A DNA stretch of 64,000 bases. It comes from Phorcus lineatus. Its lineage: Eukaryota > Mollusca > Gastropoda > Trochida > Trochidae. Position numbers and translations under genes: made by a program. The notes under the pieces were generated by a model. That model saw only the letters and a list, made by a program, of their open reading frames with translations, had not been told where the DNA came from and did no database searches. The stretch lies in NCBI GenBank assembly GCA_921293015.1, contig OV121091.1, positions 8,027,755-8,091,754 of the forward strand. Direction: 5' to 3'. Shown here one piece after another: positions 31,164 to 43,182 of the stretch. Numbering within the stretch: the first letter of the stretch is position 1; every line of letters starts with the position of its first letter.

Positions 31164-31723
31164 AAAATTTCCCGTGGTCCAGAAACCTCCTTTTACATCT
31201 ACTAAATCTGTAACCAAATAAACAGATCGATGCATTGAGGTGCATATATACGACTGTTGAAATACGATGTTTCAATAAAGGATGCCCATTATAGTCGTTG
31301 TTAGTTTCGCTATGTTTTGTTATATTTCTTTGTGAATGAATAAACAAAATTAATGAGGTAAGTATAATAATATTTACTGTTCCACCACCTTCGACTCCGT
31401 CGTCCCCTAGGCCTGCATGAGTATAATAACATCAATAATCATTAATAATATTTAATAAAGTGATATAATTCGAATTTTATAATATGTCTACGAACCCACT
31501 GTTAAATCTGTCTACGAACTCACCGTGTTTACGAACACGTTTTGTCTACGAAAACACTGGTTCCCTATTACGAGCCAAGCGCCAGCACTCGGCTGCGGCA
31601 GGTCACACTTTTCTCAGCTCCTACGTTTTGCCTGTGTTAACATGGTGTTTCTCAATTTTGGACGCCAGATTTTGGATTCTCCAATCATGAATGGATTCTT
31701 TACCCTATGTTTATGATTTTTAG
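31164..31723. other. Intergenic before the CR1-like LINE
   Basis: Contains a few repeats of the word GTCTACGAA (31,486-31,555), possibly LINE 5' UTR sequence. No gene supported. Confidence 0.45.
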
Positions 31724-33081
31724 ATGAAATTGAAAGAAATGTGGATTTTATTGCCATTTCTTTGTCAAATCCTTATAAACTTTTTGTGCTCAACAAGGAC
31801 TGTTTCAATTAAGCCCCAAGCTGTACCTGTGTTGGGTGGACACCAGCCCCCAGTAGGAGCAATGGTCCTCAATCAAGGAGGGAGCTACAGCAGAGAACAG
31901 CTTCTGTCAACCAGAGACTCGATCAATTTAGACAGCTTCTCTCATTGTCTTCATTGTCAGCTGATCAACACTCTTGTCAATCACAAGAGGAAGCGTTTTA
32001 AGAAACGAGGTTGCTGGGCTGGGAGGAAAGTTAAAAGATTGAATAAAATCTCAACTTCATCTTTTAACACAATAAATAGCAATCCCCAAGTAAAATCTAC
32101 CTCCAATTCTTCGCAAGAGACTGTTAAGGCATGTCTACTAAATGCAAGATCTGTGCACAATAAGGCAAGTGAAATCAATGACTATTTAACTGAATATGAC
32201 ATTGACATTGCTGTTATAACTGAATCATGGCTTAGATCTTGTGATAATGTAATTGTTAATGAACTGGTTCCAACTGGATATTCCTATCTCATGTCAGTCA
32301 GATCAAACAGACAAGGTGGTGGAATTATTGTCATCTACAAGTCTGCCTTTTCTTTTACCCCGACCAATGAATCAATTGGTGTGACATTCTCTAGCCTTGA
32401 GTATCTTGACTTGTGGTTTTCTTACCAAGGAACTCTTGTAAGACTTGTCCCTGTTTATAGGCCACCAGTATCACAGCGGAATAACTTCAGCCAAACATTG
32501 ATACTAAATGAGCTCACTCAACTTTGTGACTTAGCTACTGGTACCACTAATCAACTTATCATACTGGGAGACTTCAATATACATGTTGACGATCCAAAGA
32601 ATTCACACGCTCAACACTTCTCTGACATTCTCTTCACAACAAATCTTGTTCAACATGTGGATGAGACTACTCATCGAAGTGGTCACATTCTAGACTTGGG
32701 GTCATAACGAAAGCTGATGATTCTATTCTCTCCTCTGTCACTGTTGTAGATCATGGGATATCAGATCACTGTAGTGTGTTCTGTGCTTTGAATGTCAGGA
32801 AGCCTGGTCCAATACGAAAGACTGTGATTTATAGAAAGACACGTGATGTTGACATACCTGCATTTAGCGTGGATGTATGTGCAGCACTAAGTGATTGTAC
32901 TTCCCTAAAGACTGGCTCCCCTAATGAGAGTGCTATGTCTTACAATGAGACCTTGTCTAAAGTTTTGGATAAACACGCTCCTTTGAAATCTTCTAAGGTA
33001 GTTATCAGACCTAATGGCTCCTGGATGACAGCAGGAGTTTTTGAAGCCAAACATGAACGACGACATGCTGAAAAAGTATAG
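31724..33081 (+). pseudogene. CR1-like LINE endonuclease part
   Basis: A basic start including RKRFKKRGCWAGRKVKRL is followed by an apurinic-type endonuclease: KACLLNARSVHNKASEINDY, AVITESWL, GGGIIVIYK, VPVYRPP and IILGDFNIHVDD. SDHCSVFCALNV (the final catalytic SDH) comes after a frameshift near 32,697. A stop at 33,079-33,081 precedes the linker to the reverse transcriptase. Motifs are well kept, so decay is moderate. Confidence 0.88.
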
Positions 33082-34969
33082 CGCTCTTCAAGACTTGTTG
33101 TACATCGACAAATATACCAAAATTGCAGGAACAAAGTTAACTCTCTAATCAGAGAATGTAAACTGACTCATATCAGGCAACAGATAACTGATAGTAAGAA
33201 CGATAGTAAAAGACTCTTCACTATTGTTAAGTCCCTAACTGAATCCAAGTGTGGTGTGACATCCAGCAACTCAGCAGCCACTCCTAAGAAGCGAGCAAAT
33301 GATATTGCCTGCTTTTTCGTGGATAAAGTAGATAAGATTGTCGGAAACATTTCCTCAGTGTCCTCTAGTCACGACCCCCTTGAATATGATGAAGCATTCA
33401 AAGGCCCTCTTTTGTTGAGTTTTGAACCAATTACTGAACCATCTCTTTTCACAATGTTACAGGCTGCACCCAATAAGACTTGTTCCAAGGATCCTATCCC
33501 TACTTGGTTGCTCAAGGGTTGTCTCCCCTCTATTGTGCCAGCTGCTTGTAGTGTCATCAACTCGTCCTTGGTAGCTGGAGTCTTCCCACAGTGTTTCAAG
33601 GAAGCTGACCCCAATCCTCAAGAAGCCATCACTCGATCCTAGTAATTTCCGTAACTTAAGACCTGGTCTAATCTTAGTTTCCTCTCCAAAGTTATGGAGA
33701 AAATTGTACTCACTCAGCTTCAGTTCCACATTCATGATCACAGTCTGACAGAACCATTCCAATCTGCCTACAAACAATCTCACAACACAGAAACCGCCTT
33801 AAACAGAGTCCAAAATGACATCTTATTATCCATGGACAGACAGGAAGTGGTCCTACTAGTGCTGCTGGATCTTTCTGCAGCTTTCGATTCCATCAGTCAC
33901 AGCATTCTATTATCGAGGTGACAGCATACCTTTGGCATTTCTGGCACTGTTCTCACTTGGATCAGGTCATACCTAACAGACAGGTCCATGCGCGTACTTG
34001 TTGATGGAATTTCTTCAGCTGCAAAAAATCTTAAGCATGGGGTTCCTCAAGGATCGGTGTTGGGACCAGTTCTATTCACTTGCTACATTCAGCCCCTGGG
34101 TCGCCTTATCAGGAACCACAGTCTAGACTTTCATGGCTATGCTGATGACCAGCAATTGTACATCGCAGTGAAACCATCTGCCGTGGGTTCTGCTATAAAT
34201 CAAATAGAGAACTGCATAGAGAATGTGAGTACCTGGATGGCTGCAAACTATTTAAAACTTAATGGTGACAAAACTGAATTCATGGTAATTGGCACTCAAA
34301 AGCAGCTTGACAAAATAACTGATGTTAAACTTACAATTGACAAAGTTTGTGTGACTCCATCCAAAAATATCAGAAATCTGGGTTTAACGATGAACAGAAC
34401 AATGTCATGTAAACAGCATGTTTTGAATACAGCAAAATCAACGAATTTCCACATATCCAACATAGGTAAAATCCGGAAGTACATTGACACTGAATCCTGC
34501 AAGACTCTTGTCCACTAATATGCCACATCCAGGCTTGACTTTTGCAATTCCCTTATATCAGGATGTGGCCCAATCTCACATTTGCAGCGCATTCAGAACA
34601 AGGCAGCACGCTTGGTTACCCGAACACGACCGGATGTTCACATCACTCCAATTCTTCAGCAACTGCACTGGCTTCCCATCAAACATAGGATCACCTTCAA
34701 AATTCTTGTGTTGACCTTCTGTGCTCTCCGTGTCCACTCGGCTCCTCAGTACTTAAGAACTACTCTCTATGTATCAACCCTGCCGATCTCTACGGTCCTC
34801 TCAACAACTCCAGTTGCATGTCCCATCAACCTCTACCAAACTTAACGATCGTGCCTTCTCTGTTGCTGCCCCTGTCATATGGAACTCCCTGCCATATGAC
34901 CTTAAAAACTGTGAATCTCTAGACTGTTTCAAGAAAGACTTAAAAACATATCTGTTCTCTATCTGCTGA
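33082..34969 (+). pseudogene. CR1-like LINE reverse transcriptase and C-terminal part
   Basis: Segments in order: SKDPIPTWLLKGCLPSIVPA; PFQSAYKQSHNTETALNRVQ; LLDLSAAFDSISHSILL (catalytic Asp); GVPQGSVLGPVLF; HGYADDQQLY (YADD); LKLNGDKTEFM; then LQQLHWLPIKHRITFKILVL and AFSVAAPVIWNSLPYDLKN, KDLKTYLFSI. Frames change near 33,605, and stops lie at 33,921 and 34,518. The catalytic Asp residues are intact. Confidence 0.9.
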
Positions 34970-35080
34970 ATTCCTACATCTCCATGACTTTTGTACATAG
35001 TATCTTATTTTTTTCTTTCCCTCTCCAGCGCCGTTGAGCAGCTCTTGCTGGAAATAAGGCGCTATATAAGTTCATTATTA

Positions 35081-35106
35081 GGTCTTCAGACGAAAGTCGG
35101 AAGACC
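35081..35106. repeat. Hairpin with GAAA loop at left end of composite repeat
   Basis: GGTCTTC-A-GAC, loop GAAA, GTC-G-GAAGACC: a 10-bp stem with one internal mismatch. It overlaps the terminal inverted repeat of the composite element. Confidence 0.85.
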
Positions 35107-35127
35107 TACTGTTATTATCCTGATTAT

Positions 35128-35157
35128 TAAGGATTCAGCAATTTTGCTGAATCCTTA
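35128..35157. repeat. Perfect 14-bp palindrome, 2-nt loop
   Basis: TAAGGATTCAGCAA, TT, TTGCTGAATCCTTA. It is followed by TTGTTATT and a T-rich run that precede the first 1.3-kb unit. Confidence 0.95.
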
Positions 35158-36439
35158 TTGTTATTGGCGTGTTTTATTTTTTTTTGTTTCCACCGATTTT
35201 GTGGACCCGATTTAGGCCAAACCGCTAAAGCTACAACAGCCAAACTTCGCAGTCTGGTAGAACTTCATGAGAAGGGGTTCTAATAAGCTTTTGGGCTTAA
35301 TCGGATTAAGCGTTAAAGGCACAGTACCACTCAAATTTTCAAAAATTAACATGGGATTATTTTTAAAAATGCACTTAGAGACCTGAAACTTTTTTTAAAT
35401 GATAGGCAATTACATTTGGAGGAAAAAAGTAAATCATGGCGACTTCGTAGCATGCATACTTACGCCGCCATATTACCTTTTTTGACTTTTTGAAATTTTC
35501 GGACCCCACGCACCTTTGAGAATCTTCTCCTCCGAAGATACTAGCATCTCAGAGCTGAAAGTTACATATGTTGTAGCTGAAGTACTGAGGAGAAAAGGAT
35601 ACTCTAAACATTTGCTCAAACTTTAATACTTTTTACTCAGCAACCCTTCGAAGTCGGGCGACTTAGCACATGTGAGCATGTTCAAGGGGCGATAACTCAA
35701 AAAGTTAGACTCACAACTGCACTTTTTTCTCAGGAATGTGAAACCACTATGGGCACTTTACAAAGCAATAAAAACATAGGTCGCGAACAGTCATTTCCGT
35801 TCACAATACTCGATCAAAATTGGTAAAAAGTACCTTTTTAAAAATTAACATGGGCTAATTTTTCAAAATGCACTTAGAGACCTGAAACTTGTTTTGAATG
35901 AAGCGTACTAACAGTATCGACAAAAAAGTCAATCATGACGATTTCATAACTATTATAGTTTTTTGGCATTATCAACTTATTTGTTCCAGAAAAAGGTTTT
36001 CATTATTCCACAATTCTTGTGAACACGATTCAGCCAAAACCGCTCAAGCTATTACAGCCAAACTTGCCAGTCTGATAGAACTGCATGAGACGAAGCCACA
36101 ATAAGCTTTTGGGCTTAATCGGCTTAAGTGTTAAAGGCACAGTACGATCCAAAGTTCGAAAAATTAACATGGAAATTTTTTTCAAAATGCACTTAGAGAC
36201 TTGTAATTTGATTTAAACTATAGGCAATTACATCACGAGCAAAAAAGCAAATCACGGCGAATTCCTTAGTAGCATACTTTTTGCACATTATCATCTTCTT
36301 TGCAATAATCGCAATTTCCAGATAAAACATGCCGCTGAAGCTTAATGCATGCACCAATCTTCAGGAAATTTTCAGTGAAGCTAGCTAACATTACTATCTT
36401 TGTACTGAATGTGCTTTTTATGCGCTGAATCCTTTTGTC

Positions 36440-36480
36440 GTCGCTTGCGACTATATATTTTTTTTTTTTTTTTTTTTTTT
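36440..36480. repeat. Short hairpin and T-run at the joint of units 1 and 2
   Basis: GTCGC-TT-GCGAC (36,440-36,451) followed by TATATA and a long T run. The same hairpin recurs at 37,731-37,742 before the third unit. The preceding CTGAATCCTT word is shared with the 35,144-35,157 palindrome arm. Confidence 0.8.
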
Positions 36481-38720
36481 TCTTCCACCGATTTTGTGGA
36501 CCCGATTTAGCCCAAACCGCTAAAGCTACAACAGCCAAACTTCGCAGTCTGGTAGAACTTCATGAGAAGGGGTTCTAATAAGCTTTTGGGCTTAATCGGA
36601 TTAAGCGTTAAAGGCACAGTACCACTCACATTTTCAAAAATTAACATGGGATTTTTTTTCAAAATGCACTTAGAGGCCTGAAACTATTTTTTAAGTGATC
36701 GGCAATTACATTTGGAGGAAAAAAGTAAATCATGGCGGCTTCGTAGCATGCATACTTACGCCGCCATATTACTTTTTTTGACTTTTTGAAATTTTCCGAC
36801 CCCACGCACCTTTGAGAATCTTCTCCTCCGAAGATACTAGCATCTCAGAGCTGAAAGTTACATATGTTGTAGCTGAAGTACTGAGGAGAAAAGGATACTC
36901 TAAATTTGTCCTCAAACTTTAATACTTTTTACTCAGCAACCCTTCGAAGTCGGGCGACTTAGCACATGTGAGCATGTTCAAGGGGCGATAACTCAAAAAG
37001 TTAGACTCACAAAAGCACCATTTTCTCAGGAATGTGAAACCACTATGGGCACTTTACAAAGCAATAAAAACATAGGTCGCGAACAGTCATTTCCGTTCAC
37101 AATACTCGATCAAAATCGGTAAAAAGTACCTTTTTAAAAATTAACATGGGCTAATTTTTCAAAATGCACTTAGAGACCTGAAACTTGTTTTGAATGAAGC
37201 GTACTAACAGTATCAACAAAATAGTCAATCATGACGATTTCATAACTATTATAGTTTTTTTGGCATTATCAACTTATTTGTTCCAGAAATAGGTTTTCAT
37301 TATTCCACAATTCTTGTGAACACGATTCAGCCAAAACCGCTCAAGCTATTACAGCCAAACTTGCCAGTCTGATAGAACTGCATGAGACGAAGCCACAATA
37401 AGCTTTTGGGCCTAATCGGCTTAAGCGTTAAAGGCACAGTACGATCCAAATTTCGAAAAATTAACATAGGACATTTTTTCAAAATGCACTTACAGACCTG
37501 AAACTTGTTTTAAACGATAGGCAATTACAGGAAAAAAGCAAATCACGGCGAATTCCTAAGTAGCATACTTTTTGCACATTATCAACTTCTTTGCAATAAT
37601 CGCAATTTTCAGATAAAACACGTCACTGAAGCTTAATGCATGCACCAATCTTCATGAAATTTTCAGTGAAGCTAGCTAACATTACTATCTTTGTACTGAA
37701 TGTGCTTTTTATGCGCTGAATCCTTTTGTCGTCGCTTGCGACTATATTTATTATTATTATTTTCCACGATTTTGTGGCTCAAATTGCTCTAAAACTACTG
37801 ACGCAAATTCAACGAAACTTTCAGACATGATAGCCTCTGGGCTGAAATTGATACAATTGAAATCCGATTTGCACTTCCGGCCTCCGTTGCAGAGTTACAG
37901 CCCCTTTAAATTTCTAAAATTAACATGGGAAAAAATTTCAAAATGCACTTAGAGACTTGCAACTTGCGTCAAAAGATGTGCAATTGCATTTACAACAAAA
38001 AAGTAAATCATGACAAAGTCGTAGGTCACGTGCTTTAGACGCCATCTTGCTTTTACTGCATTTTTCAGCATTTTTGACCCCACCCGCCTTTGAAAATCTT
38101 CTCCTCTGAAGATACTTGCACGATAGAGCTGAAACTTGCACACAATGCAGCTGATGCATTGTCCTATTCAGGATACTCATCAGAACTGCGTATCTCAAAT
38201 ACTTTTTTCACAGTGACCGCTCGAAAATGTCCAAAACTGCAAAATCGCAAACTTCAAGGGCACATAACTCTAAAACCCAGGTCAGGAATTGCATGATTTT
38301 TACAGGACAGCAAGACCTCATTGACATCCACAAGAATCAATAATAAAGTCGATCGCGAACAGTCATTTCCGGTTTTTATGAAACTTCAAAAAATGCTAAA
38401 TTTCAATTTTCAACAATTTAACATGGGGTCATTTTTCAAAATGAATCTAGAGACTTGTAAATACTTTCAAAAGATGCGCATTTGAATGAAGGCAAAAAAA
38501 GTCAATCATGACGACTTCGTAAGTCACGTGCTTTAGCCGCCATTTTCCTTTTTCTTGAGACTTTGCAGTTCTGACATTCAAAACGCTACTCAAAATGCAC
38601 CTACAGACTTGACAATCGATACAGACAGAGCAGAGTTCAAGGCAAACAGCATCTTACGACAAACAGCATCTTACGACAACGTGCGCGTCTGAAGACCGTC
38701 AGTATTGCCTGGGCAATCAT

Positions 38721-38750
38721 AGTTATTATTATTATTATTATTATTATTAA
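38721..38750. repeat. (TTA)n microsatellite after hairpin ATTGCC-TG-GGCAAT
   Basis: About 30 bp of TTA repeats directly after a 6-bp-stem hairpin (38,704-38,717), closing the composite repeat on its right side. Confidence 0.85.
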
Positions 38751-38883
38751 AGAGTCACCAGACTTGAAATATACCATTTTAACCCCCATTGTCTTAATAG
38801 AAATATGGAGGTATTGAAAATAAGATTACTTACGTCGCGCTCTCAAAATGTCCTAGGCAAGACTACCTTTTTTAAAACTTTTT

Positions 38884-40387
38884 TAGCTCATCAGGTCTGA
38901 AAGACCCGATGGGCTTATGGCATGGCATGGCGTCCGGCGTCCGGCGTCCGTCCATCCGTCCATCCGTCCATCCGTAAACTTTTCACTTTTTCGACTTCTT
39001 CTCCAGAACCAATGACTCTAGAGAGCTGAAATTTTATGTGCATACTCCTTGGCAAATGGGGATTCTAAATTGTAGATTTTGTGACCCCATGACCCCAAAT
39101 GAGGTCACAGGGGTCAAAACATGAAAAACCTATTTTCATCTTCTTCTCCAGTTCCAAAAGGTCCAGAGAGCTGAATAGTTGTGTGTAGACTCCTTGGGCA
39201 CTGGGGATTCTAAATTGTAGGTTTGGTGACCCCATGACCCCAAATGGGGTCACAGGGGTCAAAACCTGAAAAACCTATTTTCATCTTCTTCTCCAGTTCC
39301 AAAAGGTCTAGAGAGCTGAAAAATTGTGTGAAGACTCCTTGGCCAACGGGGATTCTAAATTGTAGGTTTGGTGACCACTTGACCCCCAAATGGGGTCACA
39401 GGGGTCAAAACCTTAAAATCCTACTTTCATCTTCTTCTCCAGTTCCAAAAGGTCTTGATAGCTTAATAGTTGTGTGTAGACTCCTTGGACAATGGGGATT
39501 CTGAATTGTAGATTTTGTGACCCCATGACCCCAAATAAGGTCAGAGGGGTCAAAACATGGAAAACCTATTTTCATCTTCTTCTCCAGTTCCAAAAGGTCC
39601 AGAGAGCTGAATAGTTGTGTGTAGACTCCTTGGGCACTGGAGATTTTAAATTGTAGGTTTGGCGACCCCATGACCCCAAATGGGGTCACAGGGGTCAAAA
39701 CCTGAAAAACCTATTTTCATCTTCTTCTCCAGTTCCAAAAGGTCTAGAGAGCTGAAAAGGTGTGTGTAGACTCCTTGGCCAACGGGGATTCTAAATTGTA
39801 GGTTTGGTGACCCCATGACCCCAAATAAGGTCACAGGGGTCAAAACCTAAAAAAACTAATTTCATCTTTTTCCCTAGTTCCAAAAGGTCTAGAGAGCTGA
39901 AAAGGTGTGTGTAGACTCCTTGGCCAACGGGGATTCTAAATTGTAGGTTTGGTGACCCCATGACCCCAAATGGGGACAAAGGGGTCAAAACCTAAAAAAC
40001 CTAATTTCATCTTTTTCCCTAGTTCCAAAAGGTCTAGAGAGCTGAAAATTGTGTGAAGACTCCTTTAACACTGGGGATTCTAAATTGTAGGTTTGGTGAC
40101 CACTTGACCCCAAATGGGGTCACAGGGGTAAAAACCTTAAAATCTTACTTTCATCTTCTTCTCCAGTTCCAAAAGGTCTTGATAGCTTAATAGTTGTGTG
40201 TAGACTCCTTGGACAATGGGGATTCTGAATTGTAGGTTCGGTGACCCCTTGACCCCAAATGGGCAATGGGCCGTTTTTATTTGATTGTGAATAACTTGGA
40301 CGTTGGGACAGGCTATCTTTCCTACACTGCCCATGACCCCATGGTCTAAACCCAAACACCTATTTCTATCAAAAGTCTGATGAGCTA
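38884..40387. mobile_element. Terminal-inverted-repeat element filled by a 146-bp array
   Basis: TAGCTCATCAG at 38,884-38,894 pairs with CTGATGAGCTA at 40,377-40,387. The left inner part has (GGCGTCC)3 and (GTCCATCC)3 microsatellites near 38,928-38,974. The middle is the tandem array described separately. No transposase is seen, so it would be non-autonomous; superfamily not recognised. Confidence 0.65.
39020..40262. repeat. 146-bp tandem array with higher-order structure
   Basis: The GTGACC word after TTGTAGGTTTG recurs at 39,079, 39,225, 39,371, 39,517, 39,662, 39,807, 39,952, 40,096 and 40,241, a period of 144-146 bp. Three unit types can be told apart: a (GGTCCAGAGAGCTGAATAG, GGGCACTGG), b (GGTCTAGAGAGCTGAAAA, GGCCAACGG) and c (GGTCTTGATAGCTTAATAG, GGACAATGG). 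Their order is a-b-c then a-b-b-b-c. Minus-strand open frames over it are by-products of the repeat. Confidence 0.92.
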
Positions 40388-41589
40388 CAGAGCCCATGGC
40401 TCTATTTTTATATTTGTGGACGAAATCAAACGAAAAAAGCTATTTTTCATTATACTGCTGTCACAAAATCCAAAAACGCCTACTGCTGACAAAAAAAGGA
40501 AAATATATTCCATAGAACATTATAACAAAAGAGATTGGTCAAATATTTATTTGATGGCAAACAAATGTCCTAAAAGTGTGAAGAAAGAGGGTTTTTTTGT
40601 TTTTTGTTTTTTATTCCATTTCATTTGATACATTTTACATGAAAGGGCAATGTACAAATCATTGAGCTTTTATTAGCTATTACAGAACCAGGAGTACAAA
40701 AAACTTCATGATCATTAAATAAAGTGTTCTAATATTGTTCATATTTATTTGTATAAGGTTACTGGTATTTTATGATTGCTTCAATTAAGTACAGCAGGTA
40801 GTTGATTCCACTTCTTAAAGATTCTATCCTATTATTTTTTTCTAGTTATAAATTTTTCAATGTTGTATGTCATCCTACGACATTTAAGAAATCCCTCAAA
40901 AGATAGAACATGTTGTTTAATACTTGAAACATAAATGAATCCTGAAAAGTATGATATGATTAAAAAATGTATTGCGTGAACAAAGTCTAAACATAATAGT
41001 AAATTAGTAAACAAATTAACAATTACAATCTAATGACAAAATACTAGCTACATTAAATGAAAAACATTGACTTTCCATTATGCACTTTCTGAGAGTCAAC
41101 TCTTGAAACAATTATCCATTTGCAATGTGAATGTCCTTGTGAATGTATGGAAGGTATTATCGAAATGGCCGAACATATTGTCTGAAGAGAACTTCAAAAT
41201 GTATAGCTTTTTCAATTGCACAACCAGCACATTTCTCTTCAGTTTGGTCCTATTTCCAAATGTAAGTGCATCTGTTCTATAGACAAGTAGCTGGTGTACC
41301 GATAAGATAAAGAGATTTGGAATATTGTATTGTGATTGCACAATTTTGTCTTTCAGTTCATTTTTTATGAATACCTGTACCAATGTACCAAATGTTTTAC
41401 TTAGTCCTTTATATATTGAAATTGAATGTCAATGAATATCCCTATTAGCTATCTGAAAAATGTTTTCAAACGTCTGAATATATATGTAAAATATTCGTGT
41501 TTTGGAAAAATAAGTTTTATAAGATGATTTATATTGCGCTGTACTCCACACAAAGTGACAAAAACATTAGTTTGTACACTGCCTATCGA
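40388..41589. other. Intergenic, nothing recognised
   Basis: AT-rich DNA between the inverted-repeat element and the Rex1-like LINE, with short chance open frames (for example minus 41,096-41,383) and no motif I know. Confidence 0.5.
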
Positions 41590-42880
41590 CTTAAGATAAG
41601 ATAATCTTTATTGTCCCAAAAGGGAATTTGTTTTGTACAATTACAATTCTCCAGAAATGTGAAGACAAATAATAACATAATATTCAAAACAATTCATGTC
41701 AAAAACAGTTAACATTGACTAGGATAGATAATTTATGTATACATGAAAAACGTGATGCAACATCAGAAGAATCAGACAGAATTTTTCTCTAATGCTGCAC
41801 GGAATGAATGATCGGTGGAACCTGTTTGTTCGAAAAGTCGGCATACGCAGCCTACCCCCAGAAGGTAATGTCGAATATTCCAAGAAAAGTGGATGGGAAG
41901 AATCACTCAAAATTTTGTTTCCTGTTTCAGATAACTGCTGCTCATAAAAACTGCCGATCCTTTCAATAGGAAGCGATAGTCTTAGATGCAGTATTCACGA
42001 TTTTTATCAATTTGTTTCTATTTTGCACAGACAGGTTCCCAAACCAACTTATTAAGTTAGATGTAAGGACGCTTTGAAATAAGGTTCTATAAAACAACAT
42101 CATGATGGTTTGATCGATTTAAAAATATTTCAGTTTCCACAACAAAATGTAAACGTTGTTGTCCTTTCTTATATATTTTCTCAGTATTCTCATTCCAAAA
42201 GAGTTTAGAATCAATGATAGTACCTAAATACTTATATTAATTTACTCTTTCTATATCATTTCAATCAATACACATAGTTTGTAATGTTGACTTTATTAAT
42301 CTAAAATCAATTATCATTTCTTTAGTTTTTTGAATGTTCAAATAAAAAAAATTATATTTACACCAATCCACAAATCTTGATATCTCGGATCTATAGGCAA
42401 GTTCTCACTCTCTAATTAGGCCTACAACTGCAGCGTCGCCAGCAAATTTAATGGTAAAACACGAATCAGCATTTGAAAAACAATCATTTGTGTACAAAAT
42501 GCACGGATTGGCGATACAACACAACCCTGTGGAGCACCAGTGGATGTGCATACAGTTGCTGTCTGTTAGCAAGGAAAGAATGTATCCCTCTAATGATATT
42601 TGAGTTTACATTCATTTGACAAAGTTTATCAATTAACAGATGTGGCTGAATCGTATTAAAAGCAGAGGAGAAGTCAACAAACATTATTCGGACATAGGAA
42701 CTATACTTTTCCAAGTGTTTATAGATGTTATTAAACAGAGTTATTGTTGCATCATCTACTCCACGCCGTGCTCTATAAGCAAATTGATAGGGGTCTAAAA
42801 CGTCTATCACATCCTTTAAAAAGAAATTCTTTACTTTCAGAGCGTGTTTTTCAGGCCATTGGCTAAGGAACTGTTAGAAG
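41590..42880 (-). mobile_element. Rex1-like LINE, 5'-truncated, defective
   Basis: The minus strand encodes the second half of a reverse transcriptase: VLDPYQFAYRARRGVDDATI, YVRIMFVDFSSAFNTIQPHL, then out of frame KFAGDAAVVGLIRE, LNIQKTKEMIID and YKYLGTIIDSK. The C-terminus reads DSSHPLFLEYSTLPSGGRLR. The 3' end is the typical ACAATAAAGATTATCTTATC at about 41,590-41,615 (on the plus strand as GATAAGATAATCTTTATTGT). The YADD-type motif has become FAGD, so it cannot be active. Confidence 0.85.
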
Positions 42881-43182
42881 GATTCAAATTAAGAAAAAAA
42901 CGGGTTCGTGAGAAGCGAAAAAGACGATAAGTTAAGAGATCGTGGGTCGGATACAAGCCGCCATTTTATACCATTCGCCTATCAGGCCTTCAGGTTTGAT
43001 GAGCTAGAAATTCGACTTTATATTTTATTTAAATAACACAATTTCGCATTCCCTCCAAATTTTAAATATGTTATTAATGTTTGCCTTTTGCAAATTACTG
43101 TCAAGCAAATTAAGTTTAGATGGAAAATGACAATATTTCAATATAAGCATGTCATAAGTAAGAAATTGATCTGGAATACTCC
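42881..43182. other. 3' flank of chitin synthase copy B
   Basis: About 300 bp between the Rex1-like LINE and the copy B stop codon. It should contain the 3' UTR (polyadenylation signal at 43,024-43,029). Nothing else is seen. Confidence 0.5.
43024..43029 (-). promoter_or_regulatory. Candidate polyadenylation signal of chitin synthase copy B
   Basis: An AATAAA hexamer on the minus strand about 155 bases after the copy B stop codon, in an AT-rich stretch. It is the first canonical signal I see downstream, so it is a reasonable 3' end for the transcript. This is position and motif only. Confidence 0.45.

Larger units (their letters stand above)
31724..35073 (+). mobile_element. CR1-like LINE, near full length coding region
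   Basis: One LINE in sense orientation with an endonuclease, reverse transcriptase and C-terminal part in order. The 3' UTR ends AAGGCGCTATATAAG then ATTATTA at about 35,073, typical of CR1/L2 tails. The coding region is broken several times (see the two gene entries). It lies between the two chitin synthase copies, in the opposite orientation. Confidence 0.9.
35081..38717. repeat. Palindrome-bounded composite tandem repeat (unclassified)
   Basis: Starts with GGTCTTCAGACG (35,081-35,092), whose reverse complement is at 38,686-38,697. Inside are two nearly identical units of about 1,295 bp (from about 35,188 and 36,484, starting CCACCGATTTTGTGGACCC) and a third diverged partial unit from 37,760. 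The word AAAATTAACATGGG, then CAAAATGCACTTAGAGACCT, recurs about eight times. Hairpins of different stem sequence mark the unit joints. No protein coding is visible. It could be a non-autonomous DNA transposon or Helitron-like array; I cannot assign it. Confidence 0.75.

Noticed and set aside
36266-36538. Lys-rich 90-residue minus-strand open frame
   Set aside because: It arises from a poly-T run at a repeat joint and has no conserved content.
39020-40262. Regularly spaced repeats reminiscent of a CRISPR array
   Set aside because: The repeats are contiguous, with no unique spacers, in an intron-bearing animal genome; it is a minisatellite.
39065-40397. Series of similar minus-strand proteins of 65-97 residues
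   Set aside because: They are translations of the 146-bp tandem array, repeated because the DNA repeats; no domain is recognisable.
28500-43182. Myosin motor exons upstream of copy A
   Set aside because: I looked for P-loop and switch motifs in all open frames and saw none; the space is occupied by transposons and repeats.
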